DNA of 64,000 nucleotides from Sedimentisphaerales bacterium (lineage in GTDB: Bacteria; Planctomycetota; Phycisphaerae; Sedimentisphaerales; SM23-30). Below, in pieces: positions 16,547 to 26,160 of the stretch. Position 1 is the first letter of the stretch. Each line of letters begins with the position of its first letter. The stretch lies in the NCBI GenBank assembly GCA_016928435.1, contig JAFGKT010000048.1:1-64000 (forward strand), read 5' to 3'. The translations under genes and the position numbers were made by a program. The notes beneath the pieces are model-generated. The model searched no databases. It saw only the letters and a program-made list of their open reading frames with translations, and was not told the DNA's origin.

Positions 16547-18755
16547 TCATTTGCCTTTCCAGCAGCTCCATCACACGTTCATACATCTGCGGAGCTTCTA
16601 TTCTCATTCTCTCCAACAAAGCGCCTTTGAAGGCAGGATCAGTCATCGGATCAGCAAAGAAATCCTGCAAAGCAATCCATCTCAACTCATCCATATCCAA
16701 CAGCACTATGCGATCACCTTGTTCATCCGTAAACTCGGCTTCAAACAAATCGTGAATCTGCGCGGCCCATTGCTCACGAATCATCGCGTTCTCGTCATCA
16801 AGCAACGCATACCGAGCGAAACTTTCACGCAAAAGTGAATTGATATAATCAGAAGCCCCCTTAGGACCTATCTGCTCGGCTTCCTGTCTCATTCTAGCGC
16901 GAACAAAATCTACCAGCGTGCCCTGAGTTTCTTCCGCGTCAGGACGTCGCTGACGAAGCTCACGATAGTAATATCGTGCCAAGGCCTCGTGACCCGCCAG
17001 ATACAGATTCGTTATCCCACTACGCAAAAGATTCAGCGACCCATCAACCACACCTGACGGCTCTTCTTCACCACGATCGGTGCGCGTTCTAATCACATCC
17101 AGCGTCGCTTGGTACGCCACGGGAAACATGCGCAAATCTTGACTGAGATAAACCCGTGCCTCGGTAACAGGCTGACGGCTTATTATCTCCTGACCTTCTG
17201 CTGTTTCTGTATGTGTCGGCGGGACATAAGTTCTACGTATCTGCATATTGCCATAATGGAAAAGCGACTGCAGCGAATGATATACCCTGCGATGCAAATT
17301 CAATTCATCAAAAGAACTCTCGCCGTTGCTGTACTGCAACCCGCGCTCAGCCCAATAAATCGCGTGTACAAATGCCGAACGCCAGTCCAAACACAAACGT
17401 CGGTTTGGATTATCGTAGTTGATCGGGCCATACATGCGATTGATGATCAATATCCAAACGGGGTCGATCTTCCATTCTTGACGCAAGAGCCTCGCACGCT
17501 CAAAACGCTGTAATCTGAAATAAGCCTGGTTCTGGTTCTGCACTATTTCCGGCATCAAAGCCATCAGCTCATCAGAGAAGCCCTCTTGATCTCGCAGCAT
17601 CTGGACTATGCCGGCCAAGACATCCTCGGTTGATTCAAAACCCGGCTCGGCCTGCATCATAGCTTCGATAACCGCGGCAACATCCGGATCATCATCCAGA
17701 CGATAACGCTGCTGGGGCGTAATCTCCGCGGGAAACGCTGCCTCTATCAGCAGGCGATTCAAGGGTATTCTGTCCCAAGAACGCAAATTCTGCCCGATAA
17801 GCTCCTGAATCTCCTCGGATAATTCGACATTGGCAAATCGTTGGGCATCATAAAGATTCTCATCCAACAACAGCATATTGAATTCGTTCATCATATCCAA
17901 AAGCAACGGCTCAACTATCGCCTGTACATCGATGGTTTCATCAGGCTGCGCGACAACATTTGACCTAAGCGCAGCTCGAGCCGCGACTTCATCAAAGGCG
18001 CCCAGCCGCTCGCGGAAATCCGGCGTTAGATTGTTGTATATATAACGAGCAACAGTATTGTTTTCGTCGTCACGAATCTTGAGCAGCAAATCCATCGGCG
18101 CGGCGAAATCCCGTTCACGAAACGGGGCTGAACTATACTGCCCCCAACTGCGCGGCGACTCTGCCAGCAATTCGACCTCAGTGTTAGTCATTACTCCCAT
18201 CAAAGGGAACATTTCAGAAGCTAGACGCCATTTATAGTAGGAATTCTCGTCGTCTGTTATGCCTCCGATCTTGTGCTGAAATATCCAAGCTAACTCAGAA
18301 TACAATTCCATGCTGGTTTGGTTATAAACCAGCGCTCTGTCCCGCAGCAATTCATAACCCGCGCGAACCCAATTCCAACGTTCCGGCCCGCTGGGCAATC
18401 CTACTGAAATATTGTAAGCCATATTCCAAGCATTGAACTGCCATACCGAGGGCAGGTTCGGCTGTAAGGCACAAATCATACGCGCCAAATACAACGCATC
18501 AAAATACTGGCCATCGTTTTTCAGATTATCCGCGCGAATCCAAAGGTAGTCTATCACCAAACTGCGAAAGACACTCAAAGCAGCGGTGGGGATACGCAAT
18601 TCACTCGACCAATCACCGTCCTCAAAAGTATTTGACGCTTCCAGGTCCATGTCACTTCGCATATCGTTGATCGGCTGCACGCGCGTAACGGCCGCCCACA
18701 GCATCGCCGCGGCCAAAAAAAGAAGTAATAATGATATCCAGTCAAATCTTCGCAT
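16524..18755 (-). CDS. Membrane-anchored protein of unknown function, 743 residues
   Basis: Not recognised. One hydrophobic N-terminal segment (residues 7-23, SLLLLFLAAAMLWAAV) is followed by a long soluble region, mostly helical, with spaced aromatic and Leu/Ala residues that suggest TPR-like helices near residues 60-180 (DYLWIRADNLKNDGQYFDAL). No catalytic motif was found. It is the seventh gene of the operon, 16 bases after the ABC permease and overlapping the GNAT gene. It may be an extracytoplasmic partner of the transporter; that is inference from position only. Confidence 0.8.
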   Translation of the reverse strand: MRRFDWISLLLLFLAAAMLWAAVTRVQPINDMRSDMDLEASNTFEDGDWSSELRIPTAALSVFRSLVIDYLWIRADNLKNDGQYFDALYLARMICALQPNLPSVWQFNAWNMAYNISVGLPSGPERWNWVRAGYELLRDRALVYNQTSMELYSELAWIFQHKIGGITDDENSYYKWRLASEMFPLMGVMTNTEVELLAESPRSWGQYSSAPFRERDFAAPMDLLLKIRDDENNTVARYIYNNLTPDFRERLGAFDEVAARAALRSNVVAQPDETIDVQAIVEPLLLDMMNEFNMLLLDENLYDAQRFANVELSEEIQELIGQNLRSWDRIPLNRLLIEAAFPAEITPQQRYRLDDDPDVAAVIEAMMQAEPGFESTEDVLAGIVQMLRDQEGFSDELMALMPEIVQNQNQAYFRLQRFERARLLRQEWKIDPVWILIINRMYGPINYDNPNRRLCLDWRSAFVHAIYWAERGLQYSNGESSFDELNLHRRVYHSLQSLFHYGNMQIRRTYVPPTHTETAEGQEIISRQPVTEARVYLSQDLRMFPVAYQATLDVIRTRTDRGEEEPSGVVDGSLNLLRSGITNLYLAGHEALARYYYRELRQRRPDAEETQGTLVDFVRARMRQEAEQIGPKGASDYINSLLRESFARYALLDDENAMIREQWAAQIHDLFEAEFTDEQGDRIVLLDMDELRWIALQDFFADPMTDPAFKGALLERMRIEAPQMYERVMELLERQMNAAPFAQ

Positions 18756-18771
18756 ATACTTAATTAAAACC

Positions 18772-20244
18772 TTAGACGATGACTCGTGCCAACTCCCGGA
18801 ACCGGAAAATTAGATAGCCCACCAAAGCGACAAACCCACCTTGGAGCAGCAATAGAAACACAAAGCTGGTACCTATCAATCCCAATTCGACGATTCTTCC
18901 GGTTTCCAACGCCCGAACCGGATCATAAGCCGCCAACTTGGGGAAGAAGGTTAGGAATATATGCATAACAGTCATATACCCCACGCTGCCTTGGAAGCCG
19001 ACAGCTTCCAGGATGAAACCGCTGGCCAACCCCACAACATAAATCACCGATACTAGCAACACCGCTACGGGCATACTTAACCAGGCCCCCGCGGCAATAC
19101 CCAATATCGACAAGAATATCAACCGAAAATATATGAGTACCATTCCGCGAAACATGTTGCCTTCATAGGTACCCGCAACATAGAGTGCTTCAATACCACC
19201 ATCGGGGGGAAAAATCACCACGACCTCGCCTTGGGCGGAATTGATCGCGTTATTGCGATACATAACGAACAGCTCATTGTTAGCCGAGACTATACTTACC
19301 GGCACGCCAAATTCATGTACTGTACGAATCGCTTGGCGTTGCGGGGCAACATGATACGAAGCCACACCGGCAGCCAGTGGGTCAGCCGACGCGCACCACC
19401 ACTCGTTCCAAAGCACCAAATCAGGCGGATTAAGCGAAACATCCTGTTTGAAACGTATGTAAACGTAGCCGTTTTCCCGATTCACAGGCTCTATACCAGG
19501 AAAACGAAAAGTCATGGTCTCTTGCGGCCCCACCGCTCGACTGCGCATCTGCAATTGCTGAACGCTTTCCTGGAACTTTGAATTACGAAAACGCTCGATC
19601 TCGCCGGGGCCGGTAAGTTCACCTTGATTGAGACGTTCCTGAACCAATCTATCAGCCATCTCTGTGGCTTGGTCAGTGAAATCGGGCAACGGCGGCTGCA
19701 CCCCCCGCCGAGCAACCAATACCAAATCTTCGATACGCCTACGCTCATACTGTCGGCTCTCAGCATCCGCGGGCAACAGAGCTTGTTCCAGCACTCGGGA
19801 CGTTACATAAATACTCACAAAAGTGACGCCAAGAAAAAGTAAGTTCAGCAAGGCTATGCCCATGAACTTACCCAATAGAAATTGGCCTCGACCGATTGGC
19901 TTGGTGGTAATAGTAAAAATCTCGCGACGCTTTATGTCGCGCGCGATTGTGGCAATTGAGAGAAAAATGGTTAGCAGCGAAAAGAACCAAGTCGTGAGAC
20001 GAATGGAGTATCCCAGAAAGGTTTGCATGTCCTGATAAGGAACGGTACTTCTGTCGCCGGCATATGCCGCCGCCAAGGACGATCCGGAAATTCCCTCAAC
20101 CGTCGGAATTCCTTGGCGCCATATCCAAAACGCAAACCCCGCGGTACAGACCGAAATGAATAATATCACAAAGGCCATCAGAAAACGCATACGAAGCGTT
20201 TCCCGAATCAGATTTTTAGCTACGGCCCAAATTCCACTTATCAT
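18772..20244 (-). CDS. ABC-2 type transporter permease
   Basis: A 490-residue membrane protein. The first span lies at residues 20-42 and the second after residue 85 (SIRLTTWFFSLLTIFLSIATI). A conserved cytoplasmic loop DIKRREIFTITTKPIGRGQFLLGKF is typical of ABC-2 permeases of the gliding/export type. An extracytoplasmic domain of about 230 residues follows, with a final group of four spans. It is the partner of the ATPase encoded 29 bases upstream. Substrate unknown; the large outer domain suggests handling of a protein or lipid rather than a small ion. Confidence 0.88.
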   Translation of the reverse strand: MISGIWAVAKNLIRETLRMRFLMAFVILFISVCTAGFAFWIWRQGIPTVEGISGSSLAAAYAGDRSTVPYQDMQTFLGYSIRLTTWFFSLLTIFLSIATIARDIKRREIFTITTKPIGRGQFLLGKFMGIALLNLLFLGVTFVSIYVTSRVLEQALLPADAESRQYERRRIEDLVLVARRGVQPPLPDFTDQATEMADRLVQERLNQGELTGPGEIERFRNSKFQESVQQLQMRSRAVGPQETMTFRFPGIEPVNRENGYVYIRFKQDVSLNPPDLVLWNEWWCASADPLAAGVASYHVAPQRQAIRTVHEFGVPVSIVSANNELFVMYRNNAINSAQGEVVVIFPPDGGIEALYVAGTYEGNMFRGMVLIYFRLIFLSILGIAAGAWLSMPVAVLLVSVIYVVGLASGFILEAVGFQGSVGYMTVMHIFLTFFPKLAAYDPVRALETGRIVELGLIGTSFVFLLLLQGGFVALVGYLIFRFRELARVIV

Positions 20245-20273
20245 TACTAAGACTACTCACATCCCAGGTATAA

Positions 20274-21539
20274 TTACTGCTTATCTGACTGGTCATCGTT
20301 ATGCTTTTGGGGATTGTCCGTTCGATCCCTGTTGCCGGTAAGTCGGTCGATCAAGGAAATATCCACCGATTGCTCGGATTCTTCCACAGGTACGGAATCC
20401 AATTCTGCCGGTTCTGATGGTTCATCGCGGCTGTTCGCGGACACCAAGCCTGCCGATTCCGATTTGGTAAGCGAATCCAAAACATCCTGCTGCACTTGTT
20501 CGACCGGTTCGACTTTCTCCAATTGGGGTGACAGCGGTTTGGTTTCAGTTTTTTCCGCTGCAACATTAACCAACTGTGAAATCACCGACTCGCTTTGGTC
20601 CACTTCAGGTTCTGACGAACGCAGGAAGTCACTTATGCCTTCGCCCATAACAGCGCCTGAAGTCTGCTGCTCTGATGTCTGGGCTTTTTCCACAATATCC
20701 AGGAAGTATTGTTCCAAACGCAGTCGCGGTGATGTAACCTCAAGTTTAGCATGGGGGTATTCCGCGTGAATAGCCGATTCCACCGCTTTCATTGTCGCCG
20801 GGCTAAGACGTTCGGTGTTTATCTGGGTCATTTCCTGATGCGCCAGCAATTCGTCAACCGACCCCAGAGCCTGAGGCTTGCCGCCGTAGAGAATGCATAC
20901 CCTATCACAGACATCCTCAACGTCCGCCAGCAAATGACTGCAAAGCAAAACTGTTTTACCACGCCGACTCAACTCACTAATCAAATCTTTGATCTGACGT
21001 GTTCCAATGGGATCAAGACCTGACGTGGGCTCATCTAGAATAAGCAAATCCGGATCATTTATCAGAGCTTGCGCCAAACCAATACGTCTCATCATACCTT
21101 TGGAGTATTCCCCCACCGGGCGCCGTGCCACGCCGGTCAATCCTACCATATCCAGCAGGCTTTCCGTACGACGTTTGCGCTCGGAACGACTAAGATCAAA
21201 GAGACGCCCATAAAAATCCAGTGTTTCTCGAGCCGTCAAAAATTGATATAGATGCGATTCCTCAGGCAAATAGCCTATGCGTGAATTGGTTTTGACATCG
21301 CCGGGCAGTTTACCTAAAACCCTGGCGACTCCACGCGTGGGAAAGAGCAATCCCAACAGCATTTTGATGGTCGTGCTTTTGCCTGAACCATTAGGCCCCA
21401 ACAAGCCAAAAACTTCTCGCGAACGAACCTGGAGATCCAGTTTGTCCACTGCAACCACACGCTGATGGCCCCAAAAATCACGAAACACTTTCGTGAGTCC
21501 CATGGTTTCGATAGCCAAGTTTTTAGAATCAGCACTCAT
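20274..21539 (-). CDS. ABC transporter ATP-binding protein
   Basis: A 421-residue protein. The first 300 residues form a standard ABC-2 type ATPase: Walker A GPNGSGKSTT, Q-loop region GYLPEES, signature YSKGMMRRIG, Walker B LLILDEPTSGLD and switch His in CSHLL. The remaining 120 residues are a Ser/Glu/Pro-rich low-complexity tail, unusual for the family and probably disordered. The Shine-Dalgarno site is weak. It is encoded between the P1B ATPase and its permease. Confidence 0.93.
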   Translation of the reverse strand: MSADSKNLAIETMGLTKVFRDFWGHQRVVAVDKLDLQVRSREVFGLLGPNGSGKSTTIKMLLGLLFPTRGVARVLGKLPGDVKTNSRIGYLPEESHLYQFLTARETLDFYGRLFDLSRSERKRRTESLLDMVGLTGVARRPVGEYSKGMMRRIGLAQALINDPDLLILDEPTSGLDPIGTRQIKDLISELSRRGKTVLLCSHLLADVEDVCDRVCILYGGKPQALGSVDELLAHQEMTQINTERLSPATMKAVESAIHAEYPHAKLEVTSPRLRLEQYFLDIVEKAQTSEQQTSGAVMGEGISDFLRSSEPEVDQSESVISQLVNVAAEKTETKPLSPQLEKVEPVEQVQQDVLDSLTKSESAGLVSANSRDEPSEPAELDSVPVEESEQSVDISLIDRLTGNRDRTDNPQKHNDDQSDKQ

Positions 21540-21588
21540 ATACTTATCTCATAAAGTAGATAAAATCATTCACCAACATCAAGGCCCA

Positions 21589-23628
21589 TTAAGCGGGCAG
21601 CGGCGTTAAACCGGGGTCATCAGTCGATGGCCCGGCATCGGCCGAATCCACCGATACGGTAGCGGCACCACCCGGACCAAATGCGCTGGGCACGGGTCCT
21701 TCGGTAAGCTCTTCGCCAAAGCGTACTAACCGGGCACTGTTGAATATGATTATCAACGAGCCAGCCAAGTGCATAATAACCGCCAGGACCGCAGGCAACC
21801 AACCGCTGGCTGCGAGCGACACGCCTAGAACAATAAAGGCCACACCAAAAATCAGATTCTGCGTTACCACGCGACGTGTTATCCGCGAAAGCCGAATCAA
21901 AAACGACAACCGGCGTAGATCATTATTCATCAGCGCAATTGACGCGCTGTTAATAGCAACATCGCTGCCCGCTGCCCCCATAGCCACACCAAGGTCTCCC
22001 GCAGCCAATGCCGGCGCGTCATTAACGCCGTCACCAACGACCGCAACCTGATGGCCTTCTTTTTGCAGCTCATGCACCAAATGCAGTTTTTCGTGAGGCA
22101 AACATTCGGCCTTGACTTCCGAACAACCCATTTCCGCCGCCACACGTTTGGCTACCGCTAAACGGTCACCTGTAACCATAACCAATCGATGCAAACCTAA
22201 GTCGGTAAGCTCTTTGATAGCTTGTTGTGCTTCCGGCCGCGTTCGGTCTTCCATACCTATCCAACCGATGCACCGGCCGTTTTGGGCAATATAAAGCAAA
22301 CTGACACCTTTAGGGGCCGCCATTTGCTCGCTGCGTACGGCTGTCATATCGACATCCAAAGACTCCAGCCAAGTCTCACGACCCACCAGAATATCTGCAT
22401 CAGCGACTTTGGCTTTGACTCCGCGGCCGGATACTTCCTCGAAATTCTCCGCCGTGGCCAAAGGCAAATTCGCTCGCTTGGCAACATCAACCACCGCCCG
22501 AGCCGCGGGGTGACGACTGAATTGCTCGACCGCCGCAGCCGCAGCCAACATCTTGGCAGCATCTACCCCCTCAGCCGGAGTAAGTTTGGTAACGGCCAAT
22601 TTACCAGTGGTAAGCGTTCCGGTTTTGTCAAACACAATCGCTGTCAGGCCGCCCGCTGACTCCAGATCGGTAACATTCTTCACTAGAATACCTAAACGGG
22701 CTGCACAGCTCAAGGCCGCCACCATCGCCGTGGGGGTCGCCAAGATCAAGGCGCACGGGCAAGAAATAATCAATACCGCTATCGAACGCTCAAGGCCCGT
22801 AAAAGCGAAAATTATCACAGCCAACATCAAGATCGTCGGGATATACCAACCAACATACTGATCGATAATGCGCATGATCGGTATCTTGGTCCGCTCAGCA
22901 TCCAAAATAAGCGATTGCACCCGGCCCAAAGTAGTGTCTTTGCCCGCGGTTGAAACTTCGACATCCATCATACCGGTTAAGTTTGTGGTGCCGGCAAAAA
23001 CCTGATCGCCTACGGTTTTGTCCACCGGAAGTGATTCACCCGTAATCGTAGCTTGGTTTACTGTTGAATCGCCCGCGACCACCTTACCGTCCGCGGCGAT
23101 GTTATCACCGGGGCGTACGCGAATAACTTGTTTGGCCTGCAACTGGCTCGCTTCTGTTTCTCGTTCGGTTCCATCAGGCAGCAACAAATGAGCTTTGCTA
23201 GGCGTGATACGCACCAAGGACTCAATCGAAGCGCGAGCGCCTAAAGCTGTGCGTGTCTCCACCAGTTCCGCCAACAACATAAAGAAACCAACCGCACCGG
23301 CAACTCGATAATCCTTGGTCGCGAATGCCGCCACGATCGCCAACGCCACCAACTCATCCATATGAGTACAGCCGGTAAACATTCCTTTCAACGCATGCCA
23401 AACCACAGGCGCCCCCAACAGTATAGCGCCTAACATAGCCAGCAATTCCGCCTGCTCCTGGCTGTTACGGAAAACATATTCCGCAATCATACTATTAAGC
23501 AGCAGAATACCGCCCATCAAGGTGCCCAACAAACTCAGACTCACCCGTAACGTACGCATACGAGTGGTATGGCCCTGCTCGGACTCTATTTCCTGCTGAA
23601 GTAAACCTGAATTCCTATGTGCACTCAT
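21589..23628 (-). CDS. P1B-type heavy-metal-transporting ATPase
   Basis: A 679-residue P-type ATPase for transition metals. It shows the CPC metal site (ISCPCALILATP), actuator ITGESLPV, phosphorylation site DKTGTLT, the P1B-specific SRHPAARA, and the hinge VGDGVNDAPAL. No N-terminal metal-binding CxxC domain is present. The last helix carries MHLAGS and NSARL where zinc/cadmium pumps have a conserved Asp, so the metal is uncertain (manganese, zinc or another divalent ion). AGGAA lies nine bases before the ATG. It sits between hflK and the ABC genes, an unusual setting for a metal pump. Confidence 0.93.
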   Translation of the reverse strand: MSAHRNSGLLQQEIESEQGHTTRMRTLRVSLSLLGTLMGGILLLNSMIAEYVFRNSQEQAELLAMLGAILLGAPVVWHALKGMFTGCTHMDELVALAIVAAFATKDYRVAGAVGFFMLLAELVETRTALGARASIESLVRITPSKAHLLLPDGTERETEASQLQAKQVIRVRPGDNIAADGKVVAGDSTVNQATITGESLPVDKTVGDQVFAGTTNLTGMMDVEVSTAGKDTTLGRVQSLILDAERTKIPIMRIIDQYVGWYIPTILMLAVIIFAFTGLERSIAVLIISCPCALILATPTAMVAALSCAARLGILVKNVTDLESAGGLTAIVFDKTGTLTTGKLAVTKLTPAEGVDAAKMLAAAAAVEQFSRHPAARAVVDVAKRANLPLATAENFEEVSGRGVKAKVADADILVGRETWLESLDVDMTAVRSEQMAAPKGVSLLYIAQNGRCIGWIGMEDRTRPEAQQAIKELTDLGLHRLVMVTGDRLAVAKRVAAEMGCSEVKAECLPHEKLHLVHELQKEGHQVAVVGDGVNDAPALAAGDLGVAMGAAGSDVAINSASIALMNNDLRRLSFLIRLSRITRRVVTQNLIFGVAFIVLGVSLAASGWLPAVLAVIMHLAGSLIIIFNSARLVRFGEELTEGPVPSAFGPGGAATVSVDSADAGPSTDDPGLTPLPA

Positions 23629-23735
23629 TATTTCAAATTCCTAATCATATATCAGAGTTCGACTTCGCTAGTTCCAACAAAAACTCGCATCGCTCAACAA
23701 AGCTCTATCAGCGACAGCGATCAGAACATAACTAA

Positions 23736-25124
23736 CTAACGCGGCGGCCCGGGGGCCATGGGATTAACGGGAGTATGGACGTACTCCTGCTCCGTATCAT
23801 TTTCGGTTTGGCGCGGCGCCAAAGTGGCGTCACGAGAAAGCACTGGACGCAATTCCACCGCGGCATCGCCCGCAGCATTCAGCACAAACGCCTCATCAGC
23901 ACTGGCTAACACATCACGAAGCGCCTCTTGGTAGAGTTCATCTATCGTCACCGCCAACAACTGAGCGCGTTGACCGGCGTAGTCTTCGGCACTATCAGGT
24001 GCAAAATCAGACACCGCTAAATCTATGCGATCCAAAACTATGTCAATGTAGTTGGCGTCCGCCGCGGCTGCTTCGACAACTCGTGTTCGATAGGCTTCGG
24101 CTTGTGCGATAATAATCTCCGCCTCGGCGCGAGCGGTACTGCGTACCTCTGACGCTTGAGCTTGGGCGCCCTGCACCCACTCATCCGCTTGGCTGCTGGC
24201 GCGGGCCGCGGCATCAAAAGCATCCTGTACCTGACGCGGAGGCCTCCAGTCCAGCAAATTCAACTGCACCGTCAGACCTATATCAGACGCTTCCAGACGA
24301 CTGGTAAACTCCTGCTCCACAGCATTACTGAAAGCCCCGGCGCCTTGTCCTCGTTCACGGCCCCACATCTGTTCGATATCCCAATTAGCACTGGTGACAA
24401 TAACCGCATCAGCTAACAGCGCACGCAGATAATTTTCTACGCCGGTCCAATCGTAACGATTGTTGGCGTTCTTGGCGCCAGACCATATCTCACTGAAGAA
24501 ACGCTGGGGATTGGTAACACGATAACGAATACGCCATTTGTAATGAATGATGTTGTAGTCGGTAATCGGTATGTCGTTGGCGTCCTCTTGGCCATCCAAC
24601 ACAGCGGCACTGCGCGACGCTGTAAGACTGTAACCATCCGTGCCAAAACGCAATGTTTGAGGTACGCGAGATGAACGCAGGCCCATCGCCTCTTCCGTTG
24701 CCTGGGGATCAAAATACCAAAAATCGTCTATGCTCAATTCTCGCTCAGCCAGCTCACCGGGGATTATAACCACCTCTTCCACCGGATAAGGCCAAGCCCA
24801 ATGCGGACCGGGCTGCAGAACCGCTGAAACACTTTCGCCCCCTTTCACACTGCCAAAACGCAACTCCAACGCCACTTCGTTTTGCTCTACCCAATAGAAG
24901 CCGCGATAGATGAAAAACGCTATGACACATATCATCACTAACTTGAGCACGACAAAACTAAGACGCAATGCCTCAGCTAATGCCTTACTGGCTGGATCCA
25001 GATTCTCGTTGGAATCAACCGTAGGGTCGTGATGATGATGGTGGTGGTGATGGTGCCCGTGAGAGTGGCTGCCACTTTTATCATGGCCCGAGGAGGCCTT
25101 TGAATTCTTTTCCGAATCGGTCAT
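23736..25124 (-). CDS. hflK: HflK-like SPFH protein with a histidine tract
   Basis: A 462-residue SPFH/band-7 protein of the HflK type, normally pairing with HflC in a large cage around the FtsH protease in the inner membrane. The order is a soluble N-terminus with nine consecutive His at residues 24-32, one membrane span near residues 60-77 (VVLKLVMICVIAFFIYRGF), an SPFH domain (ALELRFGSVKGG...LQPGPHWAWPYP), a long coiled coil rich in Ala/Glu, and a C-terminal tail. HflK proteins often have a flexible polar N-terminus; a long His run is less usual and may bind the metal moved by the neighbouring ATPase. GGAG is placed well before the ATG. Confidence 0.9.
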   Translation of the reverse strand: MTDSEKNSKASSGHDKSGSHSHGHHHHHHHHHDPTVDSNENLDPASKALAEALRLSFVVLKLVMICVIAFFIYRGFYWVEQNEVALELRFGSVKGGESVSAVLQPGPHWAWPYPVEEVVIIPGELAERELSIDDFWYFDPQATEEAMGLRSSRVPQTLRFGTDGYSLTASRSAAVLDGQEDANDIPITDYNIIHYKWRIRYRVTNPQRFFSEIWSGAKNANNRYDWTGVENYLRALLADAVIVTSANWDIEQMWGRERGQGAGAFSNAVEQEFTSRLEASDIGLTVQLNLLDWRPPRQVQDAFDAAARASSQADEWVQGAQAQASEVRSTARAEAEIIIAQAEAYRTRVVEAAAADANYIDIVLDRIDLAVSDFAPDSAEDYAGQRAQLLAVTIDELYQEALRDVLASADEAFVLNAAGDAAVELRPVLSRDATLAPRQTENDTEQEYVHTPVNPMAPGPPR

Positions 25125-25197
25125 ATTTGAAATCTCCGTGGGATTTCAGCTTTAGATTATTTGTAAAATCAGGAGTCATCAATATCGGTTGTAATGG

Positions 25198-26160
25198 TCA
25201 ATTATTCTCGTCTTCAGTCAGAGAACTCCAGGTAGTGTCGGCCGGGCCGGTGTTCAAAAGGTCGTAAGGGGCTGTGTCGCTGTCCAGAACTATGGTCGTC
25301 CGTGCGTTCAGTGTTGTACGCAGAGTTTCCAGCCGTCGCAGGAAGTTGGCCAAGTCCGGATTCTGCATGAAAGTTCTATAGTACACCGCGGCTTCCGCGT
25401 CACCCTGGCCTTCGATGCTACGAGCTTCAGCTTCGGCACGTGCCCGAATTCGCGTCGCTTCGGCTTCCGCTCGGCCGGCGATGCTATTAGCCACGCTTCG
25501 TCCCTGGGCAAACAACGTACGAGCTTGGCGCTGGCGCTCCGCGGTCATACGGGCGAACACAGCGGTGCTTACACTGTCCGGTACACCAAACTGCCGAATA
25601 CCAACATCCATAATAGTGATGCCATACCCGCCGCCGGCTTCAGCTTCAGCTTGAACTCGCTGCAGCATACCACCTGACTCGCTGTCGTTGCTTTCAACCA
25701 TCGGGAGAACAAAAGCGTTACTGTCAATCGTAACCAATTGACCCAAGTCATATTCCGCGACCACGTTCATCGCTTCGCGCACCCAGGCATTGATAGCTTC
25801 CTCTGCACGATAGACAGCGTCAGCCTCGCTCGCCGCGGTACCGCTGCGGAACCGCTCATAGAAAACTTGAGCGTTACTAATACGCCAATTCACGTAAACA
25901 GCGACGATAACCGTTTGCTTATCCGCTGTCTGAATCTGTACCGCTTGGGGCTGATACGTTCGAATACGAGTGTCGAACTTAACAACCTTCTGCCAAGGCC
26001 AAATCCAGTTAAGACCCGGTTCGTCCACTTGGTCTGTAATGCTGCCAAATGTCAGTACCAGGGCCTTCTCTTGCCATCGCACCGTAAAGGCGACAAAGTA
26101 CAAAGCCAAAATCGCTACAATAATCAACGTAACTAATATAGCACCAAAGTGTCTTTTCAC
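25198..26160 (-). CDS. hflC: HflC-like SPFH protein
   Basis: A 320-residue HflC-type protein: N-terminal membrane span (residues 6-28), an SPFH domain beginning ALVLTFGSITDQVDEPGLNW, and a coiled coil with repeated RAEAEA motifs. The start is GTG, with AGGAG eight bases upstream; it overlaps the stop of the preceding gene by four bases, which implies tight coupling. HflK follows 73 bases later. The order HflC before HflK is reversed relative to E. coli. Confidence 0.9.
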   Translation of the reverse strand: MKRHFGAILVTLIIVAILALYFVAFTVRWQEKALVLTFGSITDQVDEPGLNWIWPWQKVVKFDTRIRTYQPQAVQIQTADKQTVIVAVYVNWRISNAQVFYERFRSGTAASEADAVYRAEEAINAWVREAMNVVAEYDLGQLVTIDSNAFVLPMVESNDSESGGMLQRVQAEAEAGGGYGITIMDVGIRQFGVPDSVSTAVFARMTAERQRQARTLFAQGRSVANSIAGRAEAEATRIRARAEAEARSIEGQGDAEAAVYYRTFMQNPDLANFLRRLETLRTTLNARTTIVLDSDTAPYDLLNTGPADTTWSSLTEDENN

